The notes: generated by a model from the letters alone, not told the origin. Positions 26,801 through 36,712 are shown, counted from the stretch's first letter. The stretch is DNA of 64,000 bases from Acanthaster planci (GCF_001949145.1 NW_019091450.1:1893016-1957015); one strand, 5' to 3'. Made by a program: numbers and translations.

Positions 26801-29800
26801 GCTTTTCACGCAGCACAGTCCCAGTGATCATTTTTGAAAATCTCCCCACACTAGAATGTTCGCATTGGTTCGCTCTGTCACACGTGAGGAAATACTGTTT
26901 ATGTTTAAGCATTCAGAATACCCTATTTCATTAAAGATTTGAAGGAAGCGAACAAATCCAGCATAACATAATGTATTAACCTTGTGGAGCCTTTTTGATG
27001 CCAAGTTCTTCCCCACAAGTGACTCCAGCAACTTCACCTGTTACGTAGCTCTGATGAAGCCATCCAGTATGATCACACTGCTCAATGTTTGACTCACTGC
27101 CATTACATGCCACACCATGCAGGAGAATTGGCACTGATCCCTGACCAAACTCAGAATTCTGCCAAGCTCTTGACGCAGACGGCAAACCAAGTTGTCGGCA
27201 GATGACATTGGCATCTTCAATGCTCCAACCATTGCCAGAGATTGTACCCCATTGGCCTGCATAGTACACCTCAACTCTGCCTTCATAGGGGGTGCTACCA
27301 TTCACTAAGTTCACTGCAACTAGAAAAAAATTAATTCACAGGGGAGTGTTAAGACAACTTTGCTATTGTAAAGCTCACTTGGAACACAAAAGATGGCAAA
27401 TTCTATTAAGGAAACTTATCTCAACACTACCCAACTAACTGTTCCAGCAAAACTTTCCTTTACGTCAAAACAATCCTAGCACACGATGAATGAAAGATAA
27501 AATTTATAACTTGGCTGAAAAATTAGCAACAGTTTCATAGCAGGTCGGTGAAACATATGTGTCAGCGTAAGTTTAGTGTCATCAGGGGGTATTTCTCCTT
27601 TTTAAGTGCTGTACCCTTCTAAATATGAGTATCCTTTTAAGCATTAAATATAATTTCATCGCAAACCCACTTTCGAGTAAAGTAACCCTTCAAAGTATAT
27701 TTATGAACTCACCAGGTAGAAAGGTCGAAGTATTGCATTTCACACCAACATCATAGTTATGATCATAATTACTCCAAAAGAAGTTTCCCCGATCACAATC
27801 GTCTACTCCTGCCTCATCACCATCACAAATAAGAAAGTCAAGGATAACATATCCTGACCCTTCACCGAAATGAGCACGAGGCAAAGCCTCAGCAGCAGAC
27901 AGGTATCCCAGCTGTCGACAGATGACGTTGGCATCTTCAATGGTCCAATCGGGATCACTGACTGTACCCCAAAAGCATCGATGGTATAACTCCACTCTGC
28001 CTTCGTAAGGTGTGCTACCATTGACAAGACGCACTAAAACTGTGAAAAACATATCAACAGACCTAGAAAATCATTTTGGTACGCTACCAGAAAATAAAAG
28101 CGATCAATGTTAGTACAATTGTACATAAGAAGTCGTGTATCTTTTTATCTAACTGTTATAGAAAATTGTTAACATCTTCTGACAACAGGTTTATTTTTTG
28201 CCTTCTCTGGGCAACCCGTGCCAATAAGGATTCTTGTTTTTTTTATATTCAGAGATGTAAATGAAATAACAACTTGAAGCATTCATAAAGATCCCAAATT
28301 GAGTCTAAGTTTAACACTTACGCAGTTCGGCAAGTTTAGGCCGAACCCGAATACAAATTTGACCAAAGCCCAAAGCAGGATGAACACTAAGAAACATTGA
28401 TTGGAACATGCCATAACGCCTTTAAAAAGAACCAGTGTTCATAAAATCTGTTTAGTAGTGGTAGCCTGGCTTTAGGGGTCCCTTCCCGTTGGCACAAAAC
28501 AATTAGTACATGTAATGTATTAATTTGTATGTATTGATAACCTCACATTGTGCTATTATGTTCACGTCCAATGGAGACTGTCAGGGCCCATAGTCTGTCG
28601 AGCACCATGGGAAGCAGTCACGGAAACAAAGAGAAGCATCATCAGACCATTTCCTTACCAGGTGAAGGAGAAATGACATCACACGACACTCCAACAACTT
28701 GGTAATAGTAACAGTTGGGACTCAACCATTCACCATGATCACACTGGTCGATGTTTGTCTCATTTCCTTGGCATTCAACATTGCCCAGCAGAATCACTTC
28801 GGACCCTCGACCGAAGTATACACTATTCCAAGCTTGAGATGCAGACGGGTAGCCAAGCTGCCGACAAACGACATTTGCCTCCTCGATTCTCCAGTTATCG
28901 CTACACATCCCTCCAGTTTGATTCCCATAAGTCACCTCCACATTACCCTCGTTAGGAGTATCGCCTTGAACAAGACGCATAGTTACTACACAAAATTGAT
29001 TGATAGGAAACAGAAGGGAAAGGTCAAGAAAACATGTTACCATCCACGAATTACTGTTTTGGTCAATGTCTAAAAATCAAGCAACCGAATGTACCATATA
29101 TGGGAAAAACTGAGCAAAAATATGTTACTTTAATCATCATTATTTTGCATGACTTTACCGGCTATTATTTTTACTCACACAGTCGTCTGGCAATTTCCTA
29201 GTTTACCCCATATCCTACTTAATAGGATTTCCTATTGCCGTGGTCTTATAGACCATGGCAAACAATCCTAACCCCCTGGGTTTGTGTAAAATTGTATTGA
29301 AACTGAAGGATTCAGGATTGTTAGGGATATCACCAGGTCTTATTGACCGTTGTCCATTCTGATGTTAAATGATCTCCGTCTAAAAGCATGCTGCTGTGAA
29401 GAAACCTCAATGTGAAGATATTTCCACTATATGCACTTGCAGAAAAAGGGAAATTCTTACTGGTCTGTTCGGACGTTTCACAGTAGCGCGCCTCTAAGAG
29501 TGGGCAACGCGTTGACCAATCACAGAGCGCAATTCAAAGCGCGTTTGTAAAGGATTGACAGCTTTAGCGCACTCTGATTGGTCAAGGCGTTGTAAACATT
29601 TGGAGGCGCACTATTGTGAATCGCTCGTATTTCACAGAGAAAGAGGGACATAACTTTACCAAACTGAACACTTCACCACATTTTTATTCTGTGCCAGTTT
29701 TCCGGCAGTGACACCTACCGGTATACTACTTCAATGAAAGAAAATAGTTAAGATAATTGCGTGACTTGTTACCAATGCGTCACACACGTACATGCACGAA

Positions 29801-32800
29801 GAAAGCTTCGAGCATAAAATAATAATACAGAGATTTCCTTTAATGAAAAGTTCAGTTTCTTTATGGAATTTTAAACATACTCGGGGAGCAGTCCATGCCA
29901 CCGTATCCCACAGCACAGTCACATATGAATGAATCAATGCTATCAGTGCAGGTCCCTCCATTCAGACAGGGGTTAGAAGAACAGTCATCAAAATCTGTTG
30001 ATAAAGCAGTAAGAAAATATTGGAAACAACAAATTGGATATCGGATAACATTCCAAATTCACTTTACTCTGATTCTAACACTGAGATAACGTGTTCTTGG
30101 GAAAAGTTGTAACTTACTCATGGAACAGTTTCTTCCTTCAAATCCTGCTGCACACTCGCATCTGAAGAAATCCACACCATCCAGGCAAGTTCCTCCGTTC
30201 AGACAACGATAAGGACAGTCATGAATGTCTGCCAAAACAGGGATCAGGAAAAAACTGCTGTTAAAAAGTTTAATTCTTGAAATAAAACTGTAATTCATAA
30301 AATAAATGACTCAAAGTCAGGGTATTAAAGCACCTTTCTATTATCAGTGGAAATAATGTTATTAGAAACGTCACTTTTCCAAATTAACATAGACCTAATG
30401 ATGATCTCTGAACAGTACTTGCATATCAAACAGGAAAAAGCTAAAACGTACCTATGGAACAGTCTGCCCCTTCATAACCTGCAACACAAGTACAAGTGTA
30501 GCCATTCACACCATCTGCACAATTTCCTCCATTCTCACAGGGATTGGAAGCACACTCATAAGTATCTATCATCCAAAAGACACAAAAGATTGCAATCATC
30601 TAGTCCAACGTCTTCGACTTTCAACAAACACAATATTTACACATCTCAATCAATACGTCTGAAGTAACGATCTCTTCCCAAAAAGTTCAACTTACCTGTG
30701 CCACAATCGACCCCTTCATAACCTGCAACACAAGTACAAGTGTAGCCATTCACACCATCTGCACAAGTTCCTCCATTCTGACAGGGAGTGGAAGCACACT
30801 CATCAGTATCTGCCGAGGAAAGGAAATGAAAATATCATATCATCATCTGGAAATCAATCCGTAATTAGACAAATGTTTGGAAACCCACCCATTAATCTGG
30901 GCACATTTCTGAGCAGAAATTGGCTGAAAACAAATAAATAATGGCAGGCAGAGAAACCGGAATAAACAGTGATCACTGGTAGAGGAAGATACGCAATTCA
31001 TTGAAAGACCGGATTATTTGCAACAACTGCATGACCATTAACTCTGTAATGGAAATGATAAACTCTATTTTTTGATTACATAATACATCGATTGCTGTGA
31101 CTTGTCAAGAAAAGACCTTGCTTTTAATTTTCTGCTGCATTAGAACATAATCCTTTTGATTTTCTCTTGCAGAATTCAGCAGATTTAGCTCAACATCTTG
31201 TAAGCACGAGAGAGGTTCTGAAGGAAAAACTTATTCAGTTCCATCAAGGGCGAATTTGAAATGCTCAATTCAGTTGTACAGGGTATTGTCTTTTTCGAGA
31301 GCGCCATGATGCCATTTTAGTTTCAAATGTAACACAAAGTCGCAAAGAAAGTTCAGCTGTGCTAATGTATTCTTGTGGGGATTCCGTTGTCCCTGTCAAC
31401 TGATCTGTGCAAAATATTCATAAATTAAAATAATTTGCCATTAAGAAGTTAGAATAACAGTTTTGTTAATACAGTCATGCATATTGAATTGCAAAATCAG
31501 CAAAATTTGTAGGTTTATGCCAACTTCATGGTTTAAACAATACCAGATCCACCTTCCACCATATTGTGTTTTTTGGGGGTGTACTTTTTTTATTCCTATT
31601 TCTTTTGCTACTCTCAACTGGCTATTGAAAGAAAGGAAAATATGTCCCGGCCGCTCGTTTGTTCGCGTTTCGCTTCCACGACCTACACTGCATCGAGAGG
31701 ATGCAGTGTACATGTAGTTTCTATCAGTCGTGTACGGAGGATCTAATTGAAGGATAAACAATTTAAGCCACTCAGTAAATGTTAGGGCTAAAGAGTTAAA
31801 ATATTTAAATTCTTTTGCATTCAACATAATTATGCTCTTACAGGGTCATTCTTGTGGGGTCTGATCTATGGACCACACTGAAGTTAATGTTGAAGTAACA
31901 GCTACTTTAAGAACTTAACATTAACCAAGCACTATACTTACCATGGAATTCTGGTGTCGTAACGTCGTTAGAGGATGGAGTGTATGTTTCATCGGTCGTG
32001 TACAGAGGATCTAATGGCAGGATAAAAAAAGGTTATCTGCTAAGTAAATGTTTTCTTCGAAGGATATAGAGGTAAAATAATTATTTTTGTCATTCAGCAC
32101 CTGCTCTTAGAGTGTTATTTCCGTGGGGATCTGATGTATGTCATATGCCCACATTTCTCTTTAGCTGCAGTTCGATGCATGGGGAATACAGATACTTTAA
32201 GATATTGTGTCTTGGGTGTCTCACAAAATGTTGTTGATGCTAACATTTCAGCCACTTTCAAGCAGAAAATCTTGTGAAGATTTTCCGTGTTAACATCAGA
32301 GGTGCCTTGGGGCAATGGCAACCTTTTATCAGCGTCGCTCAAACGACACATTCACAGCACGAATTGAGTAGCATTTATCTCAACTTCCATTTTCATTTTA
32401 ATTAAGCAATGCAAAAGTTGATTTGACATCACTGATAGAACAAGGCAAGGGCTCTGAAAAGAAAAACATAATGTGCTATGCTAATATATAGAATATACAT
32501 ATATGGAAATATTATTTAAACAGTGGGGTTTATTTAGATTTAAGCCTACTTGGGCTGTTTTCCAATACTCAACTTTGTCTGCGTCTCGGGCTTCGTGTAC
32601 GAAGCCAATCCCTGTTTGTGGGCCTGAAGCGTTTAACTTAAATGAAAGTACTGTTATGTTTGGCTCTTTTGCATCTAAATTGATGTTTTGTGGTACTATA
32701 GTGCCACAAAACATGGTACACTTTCAGACCCACTATTGGCGCTTACAACTTCAAAATCAGGGGCCTGAGACGGTGCCCAAGTCGAGTATTGGAAAACGAT

Positions 32801-34672
32801 CCACGTTTGAGATTTGAGCTGATAATATATCTTTTTGTATTGGTATTCAAGGGGGGGTAGCAGAGAGAGGGGGCTGTCTCTGAAAGAGATATATTGATAT
32901 CCTGAAAACTTTTCACCTATACTGTTACTATCCTACCAGCCCAACATCACCCAAGCACTGTACTTACCACCATGTATTGATGTCATGGAATCGGGAGAAT
33001 ATGTAGTGTAGGGTCCATCGGTCGTAGACGGAGGATCTATTTGAAGGATAAACATTTTAAGTCACTCAGTAAATGTTTTCTGCTGGGAGATGGTGTGACA
33101 CAAGTAAATCATTGTATTCGTGTAATGTGTCATCTTCCGGACAGACATAGGATAACGAGTTGAAATCTTTTGCATTCAGCATATGCTCTTACGGTGTCAT
33201 TCACGTGGAATCTGATCTATGGACCACATCGAGGTTAATGTTGATGTACTATGAACTCAACATCACCCAGGCACTATACTTACCATCAGAGTATGGTGAC
33301 GTCAAGTCGATAGAGAACGTAGTGTATGTTTCCTCGGTCGGGTACCAAGGATCTAATTGAAAAAGAAGAAAGAGGTTCTCCGATACGTGAATGTTTTCTT
33401 CCAAGGATAAAGAGTTAAAATGTTTTAAGTTCTGCATTCAACAGCTGCTCTTTCCATGGAGCTATGCTCTTACAATGTCATTCACTTGGGAATCTTATCT
33501 CTGCAGGAAACAACCACATCGTCAGTGATTGTGCGTTCGCAGGCAGGCCTACGTAGCCAAGCTACGTACGGTTCGTGAGGTATTGATCATGTTAATTAAT
33601 GTACTGTTCTTCAGGAACTCAACATCACCGTGAAATCGTTAGAGGATGGAGTGTATGTTTCATCAGTCGTGTATAGAGGATCTAGTTCAAGGGGGAAAGG
33701 GTTAACTGGTAAGTGAATATTTTCTTCGAAGGATAAAGAGGTAAAACACTTTTTTGTCATTCAGCATCGGCTCTTAGAGTGTTAATTATTTTAAGCAATG
33801 CAAAAGTTGATTTGATATCACTGATAGAACAAGGCGAAGGCTCCGAAAAGAAATACATAATGTGCTATGCTAAGTCTGAATCATTATGACCGGATTTCAA
33901 CAAGGAAGACTCTAGTGTGATCCAAATGAAGAAAGGAGAAGAACTGAGACAAGAAAGAGTAGCGCACGTGATGTGAGGATGTTCCTGGTCATCGTAGAGG
34001 CGGGCCCTTAAGTTCAGGCTTTATACTTTTTAAAAGCGGAGTAAGACACGGTCTGCATTTCCCACTTTCCATTAAGGTTGTGAGCTCATACATCGTATGA
34101 GTCAATCTCTCATGCAGTGATAGCATCCTTACAATGAAAGAATAACATAAAATATGAGACTGCATCAGATTCACTAAATCTTGAGCATCTTCGAATGAAT
34201 CCCCCAAGTAGTTGTTCCTTTCTTACCACAGTTGAGTTCATCACTTCCGTCGAGGCAGTCAACATAACCATCACATTGCCAAGAGTCAAAGATACATGTT
34301 GCATCGCCACAAGTGAAATGACTTCCAGCACATGTCACATATTCTACAGAAGAAAACGATTAACGTGACAGCTTTGTGTTTTGTGATTTACCATTCATAT
34401 AACAAGAGACGGGCGGTGGGATTTTGTAGTGTCAATTGCTTACACTCAATAGCTGAAACTACAATCTTGTAAATGATATTGCAGTCAATCGTAAAAGACC
34501 TTGACGTGTTGTTGATTTTAGACTGCTCACAAAGACAATGAGGTTGAGTTTCTGTTGCATATTGGCAGCCCGTGGACTGAGCTACATTCTTGACCAATGG
34601 CTCCACACTTACCTTCAGTGGTTGCGTCGGGGGAGAACGTTGTGGAAATAGTAGAGGTCACATATGGTGTCC
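14613..34672 (-). CDS. chimeric adhesion G-protein-coupled receptor (LDLa-EGF-SRCR-HYR-HormR-GAIN/GPS-7TM), 5' end not found
   Basis: A cell-surface adhesion-class receptor of about 2000 residues. Exons in protein order: 34613-34672, 34227-34343, linker cassettes 33284-33352, 32968-33036 and 31942-32010, EGFs 30696-30809, 30452-30565, 30118-30228 and 29881-29994, SRCRs 28659-28985, 27713-28039, 26981-27319, 25880-26239, 23903-24235, 23239-23571 and 21902-22240, HYRs 20942-21226, 20375-20650 and 20038-20271, HormR 19532-19633 and 19291-19418, GAIN 18856-19002, 18038-18416 and 17645-17811, GPS 17288-17458, then membrane exons 16748-16860, 16342-16441, 16004-16163, 15677-15743, 15060-15330 and 14613-14819. 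Every junction has GT/AG and compatible phase. Exons from 34672 down to HYR3 are all phase 1-1; the HormR-7TM part has mixed phases. Class assignment is very sure. Whether all cassettes join one transcript is inference, and the signal-peptide exon was not identified. Confidence 0.88.
15060..16860 (-). CDS. adhesion GPCR transmembrane helices 1 to 6
   Basis: Exon 16748-16860 holds TM1 ([20 protein letters not shown]). Exon 16342-16441 holds TM2 ([20 protein letters not shown]). Exon 16004-16163 holds TM3 with the conserved Cys and [20 protein letters not shown] followed by VEARNMY. Exon 15677-15743 holds TM4 ([18 protein letters not shown]). Exon 15060-15330 holds extracellular loop 2, TM5 ([20 protein letters not shown]), loop 3 and TM6 ([17 protein letters not shown]). 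These are the diagnostic class B2 signatures, including WM in TM3 and GLTW-FG in TM6. All splice phases are consistent. Confidence 0.92.
17288..17458 (-). CDS. GPS autoproteolysis motif exon
   Basis: Phase 0-0 exon of 57 codons. It contains [15 protein letters not shown] and [16 protein letters not shown], the four-Cys, two-Trp pattern of the GPCR proteolysis site. Cleavage in the family falls between the residue after His and the following Thr/Ser; here the site reads H-A-T where most receptors have H-L-T. If cleaved, the tethered agonist would start TNFAILV. The donor GTGTGT at 17287 is in a CA-rich stretch. Confidence 0.9.
17645..19002 (-). CDS. GAIN domain exons
   Basis: Exon 18856-19002 (phase 0-0; [15 protein letters not shown] and [13 protein letters not shown]) is the helical subdomain A. 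Exon 18038-18416 continues with [14 protein letters not shown], then [19 protein letters not shown] and FSFASVLK-like strands. Exon 17645-17811 gives [15 protein letters not shown] and [16 protein letters not shown], the beta-rich subdomain B before the GPS. Order and length fit adhesion GPCRs. The middle exon boundary at 18416 has a weak pyrimidine tract. Confidence 0.8.
19291..19633 (-). CDS. HormR (hormone-receptor-like) domain
   Basis: Exons 19532-19633 and 19291-19418. The sequence [20 protein letters not shown], then ERCP, followed in the next exon by [16 protein letters not shown], matches the C..TWP...G....CP....R.C....W..P....C pattern of HormR domains that precede GAIN in many adhesion GPCRs. 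Phase is 1 in, 1 between the exons and 0 out. The exact donor at 19290 (GTATTT) is chosen because it gives phase 0 for the next exon. Confidence 0.8.
20038..20271 (-). CDS. HYR domain 3
   Basis: Phase 1-1 exon of 78 codons. [19 protein letters not shown] followed by [22 protein letters not shown] and CEFIVTVEG is a hyalin repeat fold (HYR), Ig-like, with the usual PIGTT.V.Y and final C.F.V.V signatures. HYRs are adhesion modules named after the sea-urchin protein hyalin. Confidence 0.82.
20375..20650 (-). CDS. HYR domain 2
   Basis: Phase 1-1 exon of 92 codons. [60 protein letters not shown] and CQFSVTVTG are the standard hyalin-repeat elements (D..PP.I..CP, W..P...DNS, G.T.V.Y...D.SGN, C.F.V.V). 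Confidence 0.87.
20942..21226 (-). CDS. HYR domain 1
   Basis: Phase 1-1 exon of 95 codons. [60 protein letters not shown]. It is a hyalin repeat with the DNSG and TATDES-N signatures. It immediately follows the SRCR block. Confidence 0.85.
21902..22240 (-). CDS. SRCR domain 7
   Basis: Phase 1-1 exon of 113 codons. [18 protein letters not shown], then [54 protein letters not shown] and AGVTC. The usual Cys in WGT-C is Tyr and the paired Cys near the C-terminus is also missing, while a Cys appears just before FWGT. The donor is the weak GTTAGC. Confidence 0.85.
23239..23571 (-). CDS. SRCR domain 6
   Basis: Phase 1-1 exon of 111 codons. [58 protein letters not shown] and AGVTC give the full set of six cysteines of group A-type SRCR domains. 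Very similar to SRCR 3, suggesting recent duplication. Confidence 0.9.
23903..24235 (-). CDS. SRCR domain 5
   Basis: Phase 1-1 exon of 111 codons, with no full-length single open reading frame start but clear sequence: [72 protein letters not shown] and VGVTC. It has seven cysteines: the canonical six plus one just before the WST motif. Confidence 0.87.
24391..24780. mobile_element. mariner-type MITE with nested palindrome
   Basis: Terminal inverted repeats start AAGAGCA and continue through a shared AACACGTTTT motif; the element is flanked by TA on both sides (24389-24390, 24781-24782). A second inverted pair, GAGGGGAACCCTCGCC and its complement, sits inside (about 24454 and 24573). No coding potential. 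It lies between the SRCR5 exon and the SRCR4 exon. Confidence 0.65.
25880..26239 (-). CDS. SRCR domain 4 with poly-Tyr insert
   Basis: Phase 1-1 exon of 120 codons, the longest of the seven. [52 protein letters not shown]. Near the C-terminus, between HSE and the final VGVSC, an (AGT)n microsatellite on the + strand encodes a run of eight Tyr. The canonical Cys pair is replaced (WGTVN, and Tyr-rich loop), with a Cys just before QWGT. Confidence 0.88.
26981..27319 (-). CDS. SRCR domain 3
   Basis: Phase 1-1 exon of 113 codons. [20 protein letters not shown] then [33 protein letters not shown] and AGVTC. It is nearly the same as SRCR 6 but with the WGT-C cysteine changed to Ser and its partner (NQSC in SRCR 6) changed to QSY, so one disulfide is cleanly removed. 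The donor is the weak GTTAAT. Confidence 0.88.
27713..28039 (-). CDS. SRCR domain 2
   Basis: Phase 1-1 exon of 109 codons. [72 protein letters not shown] and VGVKC. WGTV is followed by Ser, the partner Cys is absent, and a Cys precedes FWGT, the same arrangement as SRCR 7. Confidence 0.88.
28659..28985 (-). CDS. SRCR domain 1
   Basis: Phase 1-1 exon of 109 codons. [57 protein letters not shown] and VGVSC: six canonical cysteines. First of the seven SRCRs after the EGFs. SRCR domains in secreted and surface proteins bind polyanions, microbial surfaces or other proteins; which applies here is unknown. Confidence 0.9.
29477..29620. mobile_element. 144-bp palindromic MITE
   Basis: Inverted termini TTCACAGTAGCGCGCCTC and GAGGCGCACTATTGTGAA, plus inner inverted copies of TTGACCAATCA. 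The whole unit folds as a hairpin. It is in the intron between SRCR 1 and EGF 4 exons. Confidence 0.6.
29881..30809 (-). CDS. four EGF-like domain exons
   Basis: Exons in protein order: 30696-30809 ([19 protein letters not shown]), 30452-30565 ([19 protein letters not shown]), 30118-30228 ([18 protein letters not shown]) and 29881-29994 ([19 protein letters not shown]). All are phase 1-1, 37 or 38 codons, one EGF each, with six cysteines. The first two are almost identical over [13 protein letters not shown], so they are a recent duplication. The first, DTDEC, has the calcium-binding EGF start; the others are less clear. Confidence 0.9.
31675..31743 (-). pseudogene. degenerate copy of the linker cassette exon
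   Basis: Retains the acceptor (CAATTAG) and start [10 protein letters not shown] of the cassette family but no matching donor at the expected position; the nearest GT gives the wrong phase. Probably a dead copy. Confidence 0.5.
31942..32010 (-). CDS. Ser/Thr/Pro-rich linker cassette exon, copy 3
   Basis: 69-base, phase 1-1 exon with a good acceptor and GTAAGT donor. It encodes [20 protein letters not shown] followed by EFH, a likely O-glycosylated stalk segment between LDLa and the EGFs. The flanking intron text is also repeated around the other copies. Confidence 0.7.
32557..32797. mobile_element. MITE-like element inside the cassette-exon array
   Basis: Inverted ends GTTTTCCAATACTC and GAGTATTGGAAAAC with further matching CGTCTC/GAGACG. 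It sits between linker cassette copies 2 and 3. Confidence 0.6.
32968..33036 (-). CDS. Ser/Thr/Pro-rich linker cassette exon, copy 2
   Basis: 69-base, phase 1-1, GTAAGT donor. It encodes [20 protein letters not shown] then IHG. Same length and phases as copies at 33284 and 31942. Confidence 0.7.
33284..33352 (-). CDS. Ser/Thr/Pro-rich linker cassette exon, copy 1
   Basis: 69-base, phase 1-1, GTAAGT donor. It encodes [20 protein letters not shown] then YSD. Acceptor TTCAATTAG is shared with other copies. Confidence 0.7.
33629..33681 (-). pseudogene. linker cassette copy with altered 3' end
   Basis: Encodes [18 protein letters not shown], nearly identical to the 31942 copy, but the region of the usual GTAAGT donor is changed. 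The only nearby GT (GTGATG) gives a phase-0 end that does not fit the neighbouring exons, so it is probably skipped. Confidence 0.45.
34227..34343 (-). CDS. LDL-receptor class A domain
   Basis: Phase 1-1 exon of 39 codons. [20 protein letters not shown] followed by [18 protein letters not shown]: six cysteines and the calcium-binding D..DCLDGSDE motif. In other proteins LDLa modules bind ligands through calcium-coordinated acidic residues. Confidence 0.92.
34613..34672 (-). CDS. Ser/Thr-rich exon, most 5' exon identified
   Basis: 60-base, phase 1-1 exon with acceptor TTTATTAG and donor GTAAGT. It encodes [19 protein letters not shown], similar in character to the linker cassettes further downstream and perhaps homologous to them. 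I could not find the exon joined upstream. Confidence 0.6.
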
Positions 34673-36712
34673 CTAATAAAGAAGAGAAGAGATTGTTGTT
34701 TTGGTCAAAACTATGGGCATCATTGGTGGGACAGGGAGTGTCCACGAAGTGGGGAAGGGGTATCGTATCGTTTGTCCCTCTTCTTAACCTGGCCCCAAAA
34801 TAAAATTGCAGGCCTACATATTGGTTCTATATAGCTCATAATATCGATAAACGGTCAGCACTGGTTGATATTAGCGATTTTGGCGTTGATAAGATTGACT
34901 TGGTACTCAATAACGAAGTGAATGTATTGGCCGGCATTGTTATTCTTCGACAGCAATCAAATTGATTAGGTATGATGATCACCGGTTGACATTAGCGATT
35001 ATTTTTTCCTTCACAGGTTGCATGCAAACATTATATGTAGTCTACATCGGGAAAACATCACAGCCTTAGTTCTGTTCTTTATAACAGGTTCTTAAGAGAT
35101 CAAGACATGGCTGATGGGATTCAGTGTGTGCAGTTAATTATCTCAGTAATTGAAACTGCAATCTTGTGAATAATTCCTTTGGCCTGTTGGAATTATAAAT
35201 CTTAACAGAGATTTACAAAATACATTAATGATGATACTAATAACAGTGCAGATTTGTAGCGCACCCATACCACCAATTCTGATGCTCATGGCGGTACCAA
35301 AAGAATTGTTGATTTGAAAATGCTGTTGAGTGTGAGTTATACATGTGTGTTAGAAGATTTTGCTTTAACACGACCGAAGCATTTATAAAAATGTGGTACA
35401 CTTCGACTTCCACTGAATTTGCTCATGTTCCTCAAACAGTGCTGCCCAACCTCTTGTTGAAAATACGTCAAATTACTTGATTATATACTGTATATCTTTA
35501 ATTACACATGCCGTTGCACCTTGATGAGCAATGTCAGTGTCATTAACTTTCATCGAAAATAACGGCTACATCTGGAAATTGGGTAAAAATTCAGCAGGAT
35601 GGTCCCTAACGTCAGTAGAGGTGCACGGCATCGTAACTCGGATGCTCTCCTGAAACCCCCACAAGTCTCCTTCCTTGGGGAAGAAATCAGTCCCTCAATA
35701 GAGAGACTCTTGGTCTCCCAAAACAGGTACATCTTTTTCAAGTGGGTTTGGGGCTCGTACCATAAACATCCAAGGCTGCAATTTTAAATTATTCTACCTT
35801 TTACTTTTAGGATTACAAGCAGGAGTCTATGGCATGGAGGATGGGTAAGAGACCGTTAATACCGCTCCTTTTCATTCATATACACACGTACAGTAAAAAA
35901 AAAAAAAAACAGGCTAAACTTATTAATTATAACGTGGGGTTTATTTGGATCCAAGCCCACTTGGAAAATAAGGGGACTGACTTTATCTCCGAATAAAGGG
36001 ACTCGTCTGTATTGAAGGACAGTCTCTGAGAAACTTCTGACGTGTGCCTCTAATGAATGTGACGCCGCTTTAAGAATGATAACTTCTAATAAATTATTAT
36101 CAGGTGTGCTTCAACTTATAAGCATAACCGCTAATGGGTCATTAAGGAGACATTCCCACAAGAACGTACACAAAATTTTACTGTCCAATAATTCAATATT
36201 CCCTAGTCTGATCTGAACCAAACTTTGAATGTTTTCATTTTAGACCCTAATCTATCAACTCTCAAAATTTGGACGGTAAAATTAAGACAAACAAATCGAA
36301 GTGCTCCACGTTAAGGGATGTTGTTGTGTGTTATCAACACGCGAGAGGGCGCTCACAAGACGAAAAGCTGGAAGTGCATGACGTCACTTCTGAAAGCTCA
36401 CGCGCTGCATCCAAAACCCCCTAGGAACTAACACAAATGCAAACAACACGTGGGTGCTGGCACACGTCCAGTGGTATACCATGGAGGTAGAGCCATGTCA
36501 GCACACGGTGGTCGCTAAATCCGTTTATTTTTGCGACTTTGTGCATCATATCAAGACAACACGTGAGAAATTAGTGTCTGAGGAATCGCTGGCACACTTA
36601 CGTGTATGTATTTTATTATTCCACACTAAAGTTATAGGCCTATTTCACACTTCACAAGAATAAAATTCATAGGCCTTGTCCTTAACTTCTTAAGACCACT
36701 AGAAAGGAAAAG

